A DNA stretch of 52,402 nt from Ramlibacter sp. (GCA_028292245.1 JAQGMS010000090.1:1-52402), one strand, 5' to 3'; positions 29,501 through 37,899 are shown, counted from the stretch's first letter. Notes: generated by a model from the sequence alone, not told the origin. Numbers and translations are program-made.

Positions 29501-30313
29501 ATGAAGATCTTCATCATCACGGGAGCGTCCGACGGGATCGGCGCTGAAATCGCGCGGCAGCTCGCCGCGGCGCACGGCGCGCAAGCAGGGCTGGTCCTCG
29601 CCGCGCGTAACCAGGAGAAGCTCGACGCGGTGGCCGCGCAGTGCCGGGCCTCGGGCGCGCAAGCCCTGCCCGTCGTCGCGAACGTTTCCGAAGAGCCGCA
29701 GTGCCGCAGCCTGGTCGAGCAGGCCGTCGGGAAGTTCGGGCGCATCGATGCGTTGATCAACAACGCGGGCGTCTCGGCCCAGGCCTTGTTCGCCGACGTC
29801 AAGCCGCAAGACCTGCATTGGTACGAAAACCTGATGAAGGTGAACCTGTGGGGCAGCGTGTGGTGCACCCACGCCGCCTTGCCTCATCTCAAGGAAAGCA
29901 AGGGCCATATCGTGGCCGTGTCATCGCTGGCCGGACTGGTAGGCGTGCCGGGCCGCACCGCCTACAGCGCCACCAAGTTCGCGATGACCGGCTTTTTCGA
30001 GGCGCTGCGGGCCGAACTCAAGAGCGCTGGCGTCAGTGTCACCACCGCCTACCCCGGCGTGGTCGCGACCAGCATCCGCTATCGCGGCTACAACGCCAAG
30101 GGTGAGCCGGCCGGCTCCAGCGGCCTGAAGGAGGACGACGCGATGAGCGTCGAAGAATGCGCGCGGCTGATCATCGACGGCATGAACGGGCGCCGGCGCG
30201 AAGTGGTCATGACGGCCCGGGGCAAGCTCGGCCGCTTCATGAAATTGATTGCGCCGGGGATGGTGGAGAACATGGCGCTGGCGGCGTTGAAAGACGATGT
30301 CCGGCCCCATTGA
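29501..30313 (+). CDS. Short-chain dehydrogenase/reductase
   Basis: 270 residues. The cofactor-binding motif TGASDGIG is at residues 7-14, NNAG is near 87 and the active-site YSATK is near 156, with the Ser in VSSLAG about 13 residues before the Tyr. It is a classical NAD(P)-dependent oxidoreductase with unknown substrate; the C-terminal extension (EVVMTARGKLGRFMKLIAPG) is typical of a bacterial group often annotated only as SDR. The methyltransferase start lies within its last codons (17-base overlap). Confidence 0.9.
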   Translation: MKIFIITGASDGIGAEIARQLAAAHGAQAGLVLAARNQEKLDAVAAQCRASGAQALPVVANVSEEPQCRSLVEQAVGKFGRIDALINNAGVSAQALFADVKPQDLHWYENLMKVNLWGSVWCTHAALPHLKESKGHIVAVSSLAGLVGVPGRTAYSATKFAMTGFFEALRAELKSAGVSVTTAYPGVVATSIRYRGYNAKGEPAGSSGLKEDDAMSVEECARLIIDGMNGRRREVVMTARGKLGRFMKLIAPGMVENMALAALKDDVRPH

Positions 30314-30917
30314 CGTCCCCGTGCCCCCGCCCCTGCCCTCCCCCGGCGGGGGAGGGAGCAAACCCCATGGCACCGAAGCGCCCTCGCCCTGGGTCCGGCG
30401 TTGGTCCCGCCTGGTTCCGGCCGGTGGTGCGGTGCTGGACGTGGCCTGCGGACGCGGGCGCCACATGCGCTGGTTCGCGGCGCAAGGGCATCCGGTCACG
30501 GGCGTGGACCGCGATCACGATGCGATCGACGCGGTTGCGGGTCTCAGTGAAGCCGTGCTGGCCGACATCGAGAACGGCCCCTGGCCATTCGCCGGCCGCA
30601 CCTTTGCGGGGGTCGTCGTGACGAACTACCTGTGGCGTCCGCTGTTGCCCGTCATCGTGCAAAGCGTCGCGCCAGGCGGCGTGCTGATCTATGAAACCTT
30701 TGCGGCGGGCAACGAAACGGTCGGCAAACCCTCGCGGCCCGATTTCCTGCTGCAGCCTGCGGAGTTGATCGACGCTTGCCGCGAGCTGCGTGTGATCGCT
30801 TACGAGGATGGATTTCTCGAAGAACCGGCGCGGTTCGTGCAGCGCATCGCCGCCATGCGGGCCATCCCCGGTGAAGTGCCGCAACGCCATCCGCTCGACT
30901 CGCTCACTCGAGCTTGA
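30297..30917 (+). CDS. SAM-dependent methyltransferase (class I)
   Basis: 206 residues. The SAM-binding motif I is VLDVACGRGRHMRWFA (about 45-60), with the acidic end of motif II in VTGVDRDHDAI and a later AGVVVTNYLWRPLLP; the N-terminal 35 residues are unlike the family. That stretch (PPPLPSPGGGGS) is encoded by a GC-rich hairpin at 30336-30356, which looks like an intergenic repeat that became coding. No ATG, GTG or TTG lies between the hairpin and motif I, so the start at 30297 is probably real. The target is unknown. It runs 14 bases into the convergent Bug-protein gene. Confidence 0.78.
   Translation: MSGPIDVPVPPPLPSPGGGGSKPHGTEAPSPWVRRWSRLVPAGGAVLDVACGRGRHMRWFAAQGHPVTGVDRDHDAIDAVAGLSEAVLADIENGPWPFAGRTFAGVVVTNYLWRPLLPVIVQSVAPGGVLIYETFAAGNETVGKPSRPDFLLQPAELIDACRELRVIAYEDGFLEEPARFVQRIAAMRAIPGEVPQRHPLDSLTRA
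30336..30356. repeat. GC-rich hairpin inside the methyltransferase N-terminus
   Basis: CCCTCCCCC, loop GGC, GGGGGAGGG: a perfect nine-base stem. Sequences of this kind occur as dispersed intergenic repeats in Comamonadaceae. Here it is in frame and encodes Pro/Gly-rich residues. Confidence 0.6.
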
Positions 30918-31875
30918 CGCCGGCGTCCTTCACGAGCTTCACCCAGAACTTCGCATCTTCGGCAAGGAACGTCGAGAACTGTTCGGGCGATTGCGACAGC
31001 GTCGCGTCCGTTCCTTCGCGCGCCAGCGCGGCCTTGACCGACGGCTCCTGCATGGCCGCCGTGGCGGCATCGAAGATCTTCCGGATGATCGCCGGCGGCG
31101 TGCCCACCGGCACGAAGAGCCCGTACCAGAATTCGATCGCGTATTCGGGCAGGCCGGCTTCGGCCATCCCCGGCACTCCGGGCACCAGCGCCGTCCGCTC
31201 CCGGGTGCTCACGGCGAGCGCACGCAAGCGCCCCGCCTGGATCATCGGCATCACCGATGGCGGCGTGCCGAAGATGACCTGGGTGTCGCCCGCGATGACG
31301 GACTGCACGGCCGGGCCGCCGCCGCGGAACGGGATGTTCTTGATCTTCACGCCGGTGAGCTGGATGAACAGTTCGCCGCCCAGATGCGGCGCCGAGCCAT
31401 TGCCGGCCGATGCGTAGTTCAGCACGCCAGGCTCTTTCTTGGCGCGGGCGATCAGGTCCTGGATCGAGTTGATGCCGGTGGCCGGATTGGCCGCGATCAC
31501 CAGGGGCGAGCTACTGACCAGCGTGATGGGCGTGAGGTCGCGCATGCTGTAGCCCAGCTTCGGGTTGAGCGCCGGATTGACTGAAATGCTGCTCGGGCTG
31601 GCGATCAGCACCGTGTAGCCGTCGGGCGGCGACTTGGCCACCAGGTCGGCGGCGATGCTCGAGCCCGCTCCCGGGCGGTTCTCGATCACGATCGGCTGTC
31701 CCAGGGCTTTGCTCAGCGGTTCGCTCATCGAGCGGGCCACGTAGTCGGCCGCGCCACCCGGCGTGAAACCGACCACCAGCCGCACCGGCTTGGCCGGATA
31801 CGCGGGAGCTTGCGCCGCGGCGTCCAGGCCGACAGAGCCCAAGAACAATGCGACGGCGATGCCAAGTGTTTTCAT
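30904..31875 (-). CDS. Bug/TctC-family tripartite tricarboxylate transporter binding protein
   Basis: 323 residues. The signal peptide is cut near residue 22 (DAAAQA). The Bug hallmark follows: YPAKPVRLVVGFTPGGAADYVAR, then VIENRPGAGSSIAADLVAKSPPDGYT in two stretches and GVPGMAEAGLPEY. These periplasmic proteins bind carboxylates and are greatly expanded in Burkholderiales. The start at 31875 removes a 25-codon extension that overlaps the upstream gene. It is the last gene of an operon with a CoA transferase and an enoyl-CoA hydratase, so a carboxylic acid is the likely ligand. Confidence 0.93.
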   Translation of the reverse strand: MKTLGIAVALFLGSVGLDAAAQAPAYPAKPVRLVVGFTPGGAADYVARSMSEPLSKALGQPIVIENRPGAGSSIAADLVAKSPPDGYTVLIASPSSISVNPALNPKLGYSMRDLTPITLVSSSPLVIAANPATGINSIQDLIARAKKEPGVLNYASAGNGSAPHLGGELFIQLTGVKIKNIPFRGGGPAVQSVIAGDTQVIFGTPPSVMPMIQAGRLRALAVSTRERTALVPGVPGMAEAGLPEYAIEFWYGLFVPVGTPPAIIRKIFDAATAAMQEPSVKAALAREGTDATLSQSPEQFSTFLAEDAKFWVKLVKDAGVKLE

Positions 31876-31882
31876 TGATGTC

Positions 31883-32692
31883 TCACTTGCCGGTGAAAAC
31901 CGGCTTGCGCTTTTCCATGAAGGCCTTGCGGCCTTCGGCATAGTCGGCACTGTCGAAGCAGGTGCGGATCGCGCGCTGGCATAGCGCCATGTCGAGCTCG
32001 GGCGAGGGCTTCAGAACCTCGGCCATGATGGCCTTGGCCGCGCGGATGGTGAGCGGCGCATTGACTGCCATGGCCGATGTGTATTCGGCCAGCAGCGCCG
32101 GCAATTTGTCGGGCTCGCACACGCGGGAGACCAGGCCGAGCGACTTCGCCTCCTGGGCGTCGAACTTGCGGCCGGTGAAGAAGATGTCCTTGGCGGCGCC
32201 GGGGCCGACCAGGTCCACCAGGTTCTTCATCGCCGAATAGCGGTAGCCCAGGCCGAGCCGGACGGCCGGAATCGAAAACACCGAGTCGGTGGAAGCGATG
32301 CGCAGGTCGCAACTGATCGCCACGTTCACGCCGCCGCCAATGCAATACCCGCGGATGCAGGCGAGCGTGGGCTTGACGCAGTTGTAGATGCCCATGAGCG
32401 CGCTTTCGGCCATCTGCTCGTAGCGCGTCACGGCTTCGCGCGCGGCACGCATGTCCTCGAACTGCGTGATGTCGGCGCCGGACACGAACGCCTTCTCACC
32501 CGCGCCCGAGAACACCACCAAACGCACCCGGTCGTCGGCCTCGGCCTGCGCCAGCAAGGGCGGAACCGCTTCCCACATGTCGACCGACAGCGCGTTGTGG
32601 CGCTCCGGGTTGTTGAAGCGGATATGCAGTGTCGAGGCATCGAGCCAGGCCTGCACGCGTTCGGTCGGGGATTCGTAGCTCTCGGTCGGCAT
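31883..32692 (-). CDS. Enoyl-CoA hydratase/isomerase family protein
   Basis: 269 residues of the crotonase fold. The oxyanion-hole segments are FSGAGEKAFVSGADITQF and RGYCIGGGVNVAISCDLRIAS (about 115-135). The usual catalytic-Glu segment reads VRLGLGYRYSAMKNL here, without an obvious second Glu, so hydratase activity is not certain and isomerase or hydrolase roles are open. The start overlaps the CoA transferase stop (TGATG). It works with an acyl-CoA made by that enzyme. Confidence 0.88.
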   Translation of the reverse strand: MPTESYESPTERVQAWLDASTLHIRFNNPERHNALSVDMWEAVPPLLAQAEADDRVRLVVFSGAGEKAFVSGADITQFEDMRAAREAVTRYEQMAESALMGIYNCVKPTLACIRGYCIGGGVNVAISCDLRIASTDSVFSIPAVRLGLGYRYSAMKNLVDLVGPGAAKDIFFTGRKFDAQEAKSLGLVSRVCEPDKLPALLAEYTSAMAVNAPLTIRAAKAIMAEVLKPSPELDMALCQRAIRTCFDSADYAEGRKAFMEKRKPVFTGK

Positions 32693-33903
32693 CAATAGAC
32701 TCCGGTTGATTTCATGCGCGCCAGGTCCTGCGCGCTCAGGCCCAGTTCGGACAGCACTTCCTCGGTGTGTTCGCCGCGGCGCGGCGCGGCGCGCGCAATG
32801 CTGCTGGGCGTGCGCTCGAGCTGCATGGGCTGGCCGACCAGGCGCTGGGCACCATGGTGCTTGGACACGATCTTCTTGACCATGTCGAGGTGCTTGACCT
32901 GCGGCTCCTCGAACACTTCCCTGACGTTGTTGATGAGGCCGCAGGTCACGCCGCCGTCGTTCAGGCGTTCGATCCAGTAGGAACGGTCCTGGGCCGCCAG
33001 GCGGCGGTTGATCTCGGCGTTGAGCGAGTCGCGGTTGACGGAGCGCTGCATCTTGTCCTTGTAGCGCTCGTCGCCAACCCACTCGGGCGCGCCCAGGATG
33101 TCGCAGAAGCGTTCCCAGATCTTGGAGCCGAACACGGCGATGTTCATGTAGCCGTCGCGCGCCTTGTAGACGCCCGTCGGGATGCTGGTGGGATGGAAGT
33201 TGCCGGCCTGGCCCGCCACTTCACCGTCGATCAGCCAGCGCGAGTTCTGGAAATCCATCATGTAGACCATGGCTTCCAGCAACGAGGTGTGCAGCCACTG
33301 GCCCTTGCCCGACACCTCGCGCTCCAGCAGCGCCACCAGGATGCCCTGCGCGGCAAAGATGCCCGCGCACAGGTCGGCGATGGGAAGGCCGACGCGCATC
33401 GGCCCCTGCTCGGCCACGCCCGTCACCGACATCAGCCCGCCCATCCCCTGCGCGATCTGGTCGAAGCCGGGGCGCTGGGCGAGCGGCCCGGTCTGGCCGA
33501 AGCCCGAAATGCTGGCGTACACCAGCCCGGGGTTGTCCAGCCTCAGGCTGTCGTAGTCGATGCCCAGGCGGAACTTGACGTCGGGGCGGAAGTTTTCCAC
33601 CACGACGTCGGCCTTCGCGATCAGCCGCTTGAGCACGCTGATGCCTTCGGGCTCTTTCAGGTTGAGGGTGATCGAGCGCTTGTTGCGATGCGTGTACTGG
33701 TAGTCCGAGCCGTCCTGTCCACCCAGCGTGTCGTCCCCGCGCATGTGTTCGGGCATCTGGACCTGGATCACGTCGGCGCCCCAGTCCGCCAGTTGCCGGC
33801 AGGCGGTCGGGCCGGCCCGGACCTGGGTGAGATCCACCACGCGAAAACGCTGGAGCGCGGACGAAGCAGGCATGTGGGGCATGTGGGATTCCGGCGAAGG
33901 CAT
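32692..33903 (-). CDS. Family III CoA transferase (CaiB/BaiF type)
   Basis: 403 residues. Family features are RVVDLTQVRAGPTACRQLADWGADVIQVQ at the N-terminus (in two stretches), NKRSITLNLKEPEG, ADVVVENFRPDV, YASISGFGQTGP and the catalytic Asp region LPIADLCAGIFAAQG. It moves CoA between carboxylic acids. First gene of a three-gene operon. In-frame ATGs at 33903, 33882 and 33873 cannot be separated; I give the longest. Upstream is an A/T-rich control region with repeated AACACT and TTGGGAA motifs. Confidence 0.9.
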   Translation of the reverse strand: MPSPESHMPHMPASSALQRFRVVDLTQVRAGPTACRQLADWGADVIQVQMPEHMRGDDTLGGQDGSDYQYTHRNKRSITLNLKEPEGISVLKRLIAKADVVVENFRPDVKFRLGIDYDSLRLDNPGLVYASISGFGQTGPLAQRPGFDQIAQGMGGLMSVTGVAEQGPMRVGLPIADLCAGIFAAQGILVALLEREVSGKGQWLHTSLLEAMVYMMDFQNSRWLIDGEVAGQAGNFHPTSIPTGVYKARDGYMNIAVFGSKIWERFCDILGAPEWVGDERYKDKMQRSVNRDSLNAEINRRLAAQDRSYWIERLNDGGVTCGLINNVREVFEEPQVKHLDMVKKIVSKHHGAQRLVGQPMQLERTPSSIARAAPRRGEHTEEVLSELGLSAQDLARMKSTGVY

Positions 33904-33917
33904 CGAACAGACCTGCG

Positions 33918-33970
33918 AGTGTTATGTCTTGGGAAATAATGTCAACACTTTTTTGGGAATGGAAAACACT
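33918..33970. promoter_or_regulatory. Repeat-rich control region before the CoA transferase operon
   Basis: AGTGTT (33918-33923) is inverted against AACACT (33944-33949), which recurs directly at 33965-33970. TTGGGAA occurs at 33929-33935 and again at 33953-33959, 24 bases apart. The stretch is far more A/T-rich than its neighbours. It looks like a multi-site operator plus promoter, but no regulator gene is adjacent. The rest of the 178-base gap to dapA holds the dapA promoter. Confidence 0.45.
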
Positions 33971-34050
33971 TAAGACGAAGGTGGCCGTGCCGGTGCGAGC
34001 GGCCGGCTGCGCTGGCGGGAGGGTTGAAATAGGCCCGCAAGGCTCCTGGG

Positions 34051-34056
34051 TAGAAT
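34051..34056 (+). promoter_or_regulatory. Predicted -10 element of dapA
   Basis: TAGAAT preceded by TGGG, 26 bases before the dapA ATG. TTGAAA at 34024-34029 is too far (21 bases) to be a proper -35, so only the -10 is proposed. Confidence 0.4.
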
Positions 34057-34081
34057 CCCCGTTTCCGGACAAACTCCCGAC

Positions 34082-34969
34082 ATGACACCGATTACAGGCA
34101 GCATCGTGGCGCTGGCGACCCCGATGCACGACGACGGCAGCGTCGACTACCCCGCGTTGCGCAAGCTGATCGACTGGCACATCGCCGAAGGCACCGACTG
34201 CATCGGCGTGGTCGGCACCACCGGCGAGTCGCCCACGGTCAGCGTGCAGGAACACCAGGAAATCATCCGCGTCTCGGTGGAGCAGGCCAACAAGCGCGTG
34301 CCCATCATGGCCGGCTGCGGCGCCAACTCGACGGCGGAAGCGATCGAGCTGGCGCGGTTCGCCAAGAAGGTCGGCGCCGACTGCCAGTTGCAGGTCGTGC
34401 CCTACTACAACAAGCCGACGCAGGAAGGCCAGTACCGGCACTTCAAGGCGATTGCCGAGGCGGTCGGCGACCTGCCCATCGTTCTTTACAACGTCCCCGG
34501 CCGCACGGTGGCCGATATGCTGCACGACACCGTCCTGCGGCTGGCGCAAGTCCCCGGCATCGTCGGCATCAAGGAAGCTACCGGCAACATCGAGCGCGCG
34601 CAGTGGCTGATCCGCGACCTGCCCAAGGGCTTTGCCGTGTACTCCGGCGACGACCCGACCGCAGTGGCGCTGATGCTGTGCGGCGGGCAAGGCAACGTGA
34701 GCGTGACGGCCAACGTCGCGCCGCGCCTGATGCACGAGCTGTGCGTGGCCGCTGTGGCCGGCGATGCGAAGCGCGCGATGGAAATCCAGCGCAAGCTGAT
34801 GCCGGTGCACAAGCAATTGTTCGTCGAGGCCAACCCCATCCCCGTGAAATGGGCGATGGCCCGCATGGGCCTGTGCGGCGGCGCCCTGCGCCTGCCGATG
34901 ACGCCGCTGACGGCGGCGAACGAACCCGTGGTCGAAGCAGCGCTGCGCGCCAGCGGCCTGCTGTCGTGA
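34082..34969 (+). CDS. dapA: 4-hydroxy-tetrahydrodipicolinate synthase
   Basis: 295 residues. Shows [11 protein letters not shown] (substrate loop), [10 protein letters not shown], the catalytic Tyr in LYNVPGRT and the Schiff-base Lys in GIKEATGN (about 165). It condenses pyruvate and aspartate semialdehyde in the lysine/diaminopimelate pathway. It heads a plus-strand unit with bamC and the MBL hydrolase; the bamC start is 35 bases downstream. This dapA-bamC order is common in proteobacteria. Confidence 0.96.
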   Translation: MTPITGSIVALATPMHDDGSVDYPALRKLIDWHIAEGTDCIGVVGTTGESPTVSVQEHQEIIRVSVEQANKRVPIMAGCGANSTAEAIELARFAKKVGADCQLQVVPYYNKPTQEGQYRHFKAIAEAVGDLPIVLYNVPGRTVADMLHDTVLRLAQVPGIVGIKEATGNIERAQWLIRDLPKGFAVYSGDDPTAVALMLCGGQGNVSVTANVAPRLMHELCVAAVAGDAKRAMEIQRKLMPVHKQLFVEANPIPVKWAMARMGLCGGALRLPMTPLTAANEPVVEAALRASGLLS

Positions 34970-35003
34970 TTTTTCTCGAGAACCAATTCCGCAAGGGGAT
35001 GAC

Positions 35004-36083
35004 GTGAAGCAATTTGCAAAACTCGGCGTGCTGGCGATGTGCGCCGCGCTATCGGCCTGTTCGGTTTTCGACAGCCAGAAGATCGACTACAAGAGCGCCG
35101 GCAAGGGCAGTTCGCTGGAAGTGCCGCCCGACCTCACCCAGCTTTCGCGCGATTCGCGCTATCAGGTGCCTGGCGGCGCGGTGACGGCCAGCGGCTTCCA
35201 GGTCGGCCAGGCGGCACCGTCGCTGCCGACGGCGGCCTCCACGCTCGGCGACGTGCGCATCGAACGCACCGGCAACCAGCGCTGGCTGGTGGTGAACCGC
35301 TCGGCCGACCAGTTGTGGAACCCGGTGCGCGAGTTCTGGCAGGAGAGCGGGTTCCTGCTGGCGCTGGATGAATCCAACCTCGGCATCATGGAAACCGACT
35401 GGGCCGAGAACCGCGCCAAGATTCCGCAGGACTTCATCCGCAACGCGCTCGGCAAGGTGCTCGACTCGCTCTACTCCACCTCAGAGCGTGACCGCTTCCG
35501 CACGCGCCTGGAGCGCACGGCCAATGGCGGCACCGAGATCTACATCAGCCATCGCGGCATGATCGAGGTCTACAGCAACACCCAGAAGGACCAGACGACC
35601 TGGCAGCCGCGCCCGTCCGATCCGGAGCTCGAAGCGGAGTTCCTGCGCCGGCTCATGGTCAAGCTCGGCGTGCCGCAGGAGCAGGCCAAGTCGCTGGTGG
35701 CGACCGGCGCCGCCAAGCTGACGTCGCGCGTGGCTACTGTCGGCGCCACGCCGGTGGTGCAGATCGATGAGGGCTTCGACCGCGCATGGCGCCGCGTGGG
35801 CCTCACGTTGGACCGCACGGGCTTCACCGTGGAAGACCGCGACCGCGCCCAGGGCACGTACTTCGTGCGCTACGTCGAACCCAATGCCGACAAGAAGGAA
35901 AAGGGTTTCTTCGCCAAGCTGTTCAGCGGCTCCGAGAAGGCCGCGGCGCCGCTGAAGTTCCGCATCAACCTCAAGAGCCAGGGCGAGTCGACCACGGTGT
36001 CGGTGCTGAATTCGACGGGTGCGCCGGAGACTTCGGCGAACGCGCAGCGGATCGTGCAAGTCATCGCCGACGACCTGAAGTAA
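35004..36083 (+). CDS. bamC: Outer membrane protein assembly factor BamC
   Basis: 359 residues with a lipoprotein signal: LSACS with the lipidated Cys at 19. The unstructured N-terminal segment (VFDSQKIDYKSAGKGSSLEVPPDL, in parts) is the BamD-binding lasso; two helix-grip domains follow. It is a lipoprotein of the BAM complex that inserts beta-barrel proteins. The GTG start at 35004 is supported by AAGGGG seven bases earlier and by the signal peptide beginning there. It follows dapA directly. Confidence 0.93.
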   Translation: MKQFAKLGVLAMCAALSACSVFDSQKIDYKSAGKGSSLEVPPDLTQLSRDSRYQVPGGAVTASGFQVGQAAPSLPTAASTLGDVRIERTGNQRWLVVNRSADQLWNPVREFWQESGFLLALDESNLGIMETDWAENRAKIPQDFIRNALGKVLDSLYSTSERDRFRTRLERTANGGTEIYISHRGMIEVYSNTQKDQTTWQPRPSDPELEAEFLRRLMVKLGVPQEQAKSLVATGAAKLTSRVATVGATPVVQIDEGFDRAWRRVGLTLDRTGFTVEDRDRAQGTYFVRYVEPNADKKEKGFFAKLFSGSEKAAAPLKFRINLKSQGESTTVSVLNSTGAPETSANAQRIVQVIADDLK

Positions 36084-36089
36084 GACGCC

Positions 36090-36866
36090 GTGCTGCGGTT
36101 CAAGAGCCTGGGCAGCGGAAGTTCGGGCAACGCCACCGTCATCCAGGCGCGCAGCACCACCTCCATCACGCACCTGCTGGTCGATTGCGGCCTGGGCATT
36201 CGCCAGCTCGATGTGCGGCTGGCCCAGGCCGGCATGCTGGCCGAGCAGATCGACGCCATCTTCATCACGCATGAACACGCCGACCACATCGGCTGCGCGC
36301 GTCAATTGGCGCTGCGCGAACGCATTCCCGTGTGGATGAGCCACGGCACCTATAGCGAGATCGGCGAGCCGGATTTCGAGGGCCTGTTGCGCATCGCGTG
36401 CGACGCGCAGCCGTTCGAGGTGGGCGCGTTGCGGGTGCTGCCGTTCACCGTGCCGCACGACGCGCGCGAGCCTTTGCAATTGACCTGCACCGACGGCGCC
36501 AGGCGCCTGGGCATCCTCACCGACCTCGGGCATGCCACCAGCCATGTGCTGGAACAGCTTGCGGGCTGCGCATCGCTGCTGCTGGAGTGCAACCACGATC
36601 CGGAGATGCTGGCGGCCTCCACCTATCCGCCCTTCCTCAAGCGCAGGGTCGGGGGCGCCTATGGACACCTGGCCAACTCGGCCGCGGCGGAGATCGCGCA
36701 TGCCGTGCAGGCGGCGGGCCTGCAGCAGGTGGTGGCCGCCCACCTGAGCGAGCAGAACAATCGCCCCGAACTGGCGCGCCGCGCGATCGCCGCGGCGCTG
36801 GGCTGCGCGGAAGCCGACGTGCTGGTCGCGGACGGGCCCAGCGGAAGCGGCTGGCTCACGGCCTAG
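36090..36866 (+). CDS. MBL-fold metallo-hydrolase (YycJ-like)
   Basis: 258 residues. The metal site THEHADHIG gives His61, His63, Asp65 and His66; the N-terminus FKSLGSGSSGNATVI and later LTDLGHATSHV and LLECNHDPEML are typical of the YycJ/WalJ-like group. It is a cytoplasmic phosphodiesterase or nuclease-type hydrolase of unknown substrate here. The GTG start lies six bases after the bamC stop. A strong terminator follows 14 bases after its stop. Confidence 0.9.
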   Translation: MLRFKSLGSGSSGNATVIQARSTTSITHLLVDCGLGIRQLDVRLAQAGMLAEQIDAIFITHEHADHIGCARQLALRERIPVWMSHGTYSEIGEPDFEGLLRIACDAQPFEVGALRVLPFTVPHDAREPLQLTCTDGARRLGILTDLGHATSHVLEQLAGCASLLLECNHDPEMLAASTYPPFLKRRVGGAYGHLANSAAAEIAHAVQAAGLQQVVAAHLSEQNNRPELARRAIAAALGCAEADVLVADGPSGSGWLTA

Positions 36867-36880
36867 AGCCGGCGGGCAAC

Positions 36881-36908
36881 AAAAAAGCCGCCCGAGGGCG
36901 GCTTTTTT
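36881..36908. terminator. Symmetrical rho-independent terminator
   Basis: AAAAAAGCCGCC, loop CGAG, GGCGGCTTTTTT: a 12-base perfect stem with A-run and T-run at either end, so it can stop transcription both ways. It separates the MBL hydrolase (plus) from the convergent lipoprotein gene (minus). Confidence 0.93.
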
Positions 36909-36926
36909 GCGAACCGGAAATTCCGA

Positions 36927-37199
36927 TTACTTGGAGCCGCTGGCGGCCGGGGCCGTCGACGGGGCCACGGTGCTCATGCTGCCCGTCGAGCCGGAGGCAG
37001 CGTTGGCAGCGCCGGCAGCAGCTGCGGCAGCAGCAGCGCCGGAAGCGGCGTCGGCGGACGGGGCGGCGACAGGCGCGGGCGCCGGTGCGGGAGCAGCAGC
37101 GGGAGCGGGGGCCGGAGCAGGCGCCGGCTCTTCCTTCTTGCCGCAAGCGGCCAGCGCTGCGGCTGCAATCAGGGTCGCCAGTACAAGCGATTTCTTCAT
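36927..37199 (-). CDS. Small Ala/Pro-rich lipoprotein
   Basis: 90 residues. MKKSLVLATLIAAAALAAC ends in a lipobox with Cys19, followed by GKKEEPAPAP and a low-complexity Ala/Pro/Ser tail with no recognisable fold. It is probably an outer-membrane lipoprotein with a flexible tail. A good ribosome binding site (AAAGGAAAC) precedes the ATG at 37199. An 18-base perfect palindrome lies 27 bases upstream. It is transcribed alone towards the bidirectional terminator. Confidence 0.78.
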   Translation of the reverse strand: MKKSLVLATLIAAAALAACGKKEEPAPAPAPAPAAAPAPAPAPVAAPSADAASGAAAAAAAAGAANAASGSTGSMSTVAPSTAPAASGSK

Positions 37200-37225
37200 T
37201 TCAGGTTTCCTTTTATGGGAGAAAA

Positions 37226-37243
37226 ACAATTTCCGGAAATTGT
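37226..37243. promoter_or_regulatory. 18-base perfect palindrome ACAATTTCCGGAAATTGT
   Basis: It sits in the 178-base gap between the 37378-37899 gene stop and the lipoprotein start. On the minus strand it is followed by TTTTCTCCC, so it may be a weak terminator of the upstream operon (seven-base A/T stem, CCGG loop). Alternatively it is an operator for the lipoprotein gene. Nothing else is seen in the gap. Confidence 0.5.
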
Positions 37244-37377
37244 CAGTGCCGCCGGGATGGCCGCGTTGACCGAGCAACAAGGACTCGAGCTCTTGCTGTT
37301 CAGCCCGAAATTATATGCCGAAAAAGTCAAGCCCGAAAACCCTTGGGGGCGAGCGCGGGACTGTCGAGCACGCGAGA

Positions 37378-37899
37378 TCAAAGGCCCGTGGTGTGGGCCG
37401 CGAATGACGACGAGCTCTTCTGCAGCCACTCGTTGAGGTTCTCGCGCAGCTGGATGCGGCGCTCCGGCTCGCTGCCGCTGTAGCCGTTGCTCCGCTCGAG
37501 GTCCCGCCGCTCCAGCACCCAGCCCGGGCTCCAGATCGCGCTCGGCAATACCAGCGGGTCGGCCGATGAGCAGCCCCTGGCCTCGATGATGTGCGCCCAG
37601 GTGCGGCGCCACGTCACGAACCGCGGATGGCGGCGCATCACGTCGTCGTAGCGGCAAGCCAGCAGCGTGCAGCGCCGGCCCGTTTTCGACCAGCTCTGCA
37701 GCGAGTCGGCGACGACGCGCTCGCCCAGTGGCCAGTCGGCGAAAGTGGCGTCGGAAAGGATGATCTCGCGCCAGCCCTCGCGCGCCGCGCAGGCCAGGGC
37801 GTCACGCACCAGCTGCTGGAAGTCCTTGCGCCCTTCGAACCGGCCCTCGTGCAACGCGGCCGGCGCGCCGGCATCCGCGGGTTCAGGTGTCGTGCTCAT
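37378..37899 (-). CDS. Conserved hypothetical protein next to the RoxA-type cupin
   Basis: 173 residues. I do not recognise a named function. The protein is soluble, without signal or membrane segments, and contains a compact core (FQQLVRDALACAAREGW, ILSDATFADWPLGERVV, RRHPRFVTWRRTWAHIIEAR in two stretches) rich in Arg and Trp. The region looks well conserved rather than low-complexity. It overlaps the stop of the cupin gene by four bases (ATGA) and is co-transcribed with it, so it may assist ribosome-protein modification or share its regulation; that is only context. Confidence 0.7.
   Translation of the reverse strand: MSTTPEPADAGAPAALHEGRFEGRKDFQQLVRDALACAAREGWREIILSDATFADWPLGERVVADSLQSWSKTGRRCTLLACRYDDVMRRHPRFVTWRRTWAHIIEARGCSSADPLVLPSAIWSPGWVLERRDLERSNGYSGSEPERRIQLRENLNEWLQKSSSSFAAHTTGL

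Noticed and set aside
36881-36908. Terminator hairpin as an attenuator for the lipoprotein gene
   Set aside because: It lies downstream, not upstream, of that minus-strand gene and is symmetrical between convergent genes.
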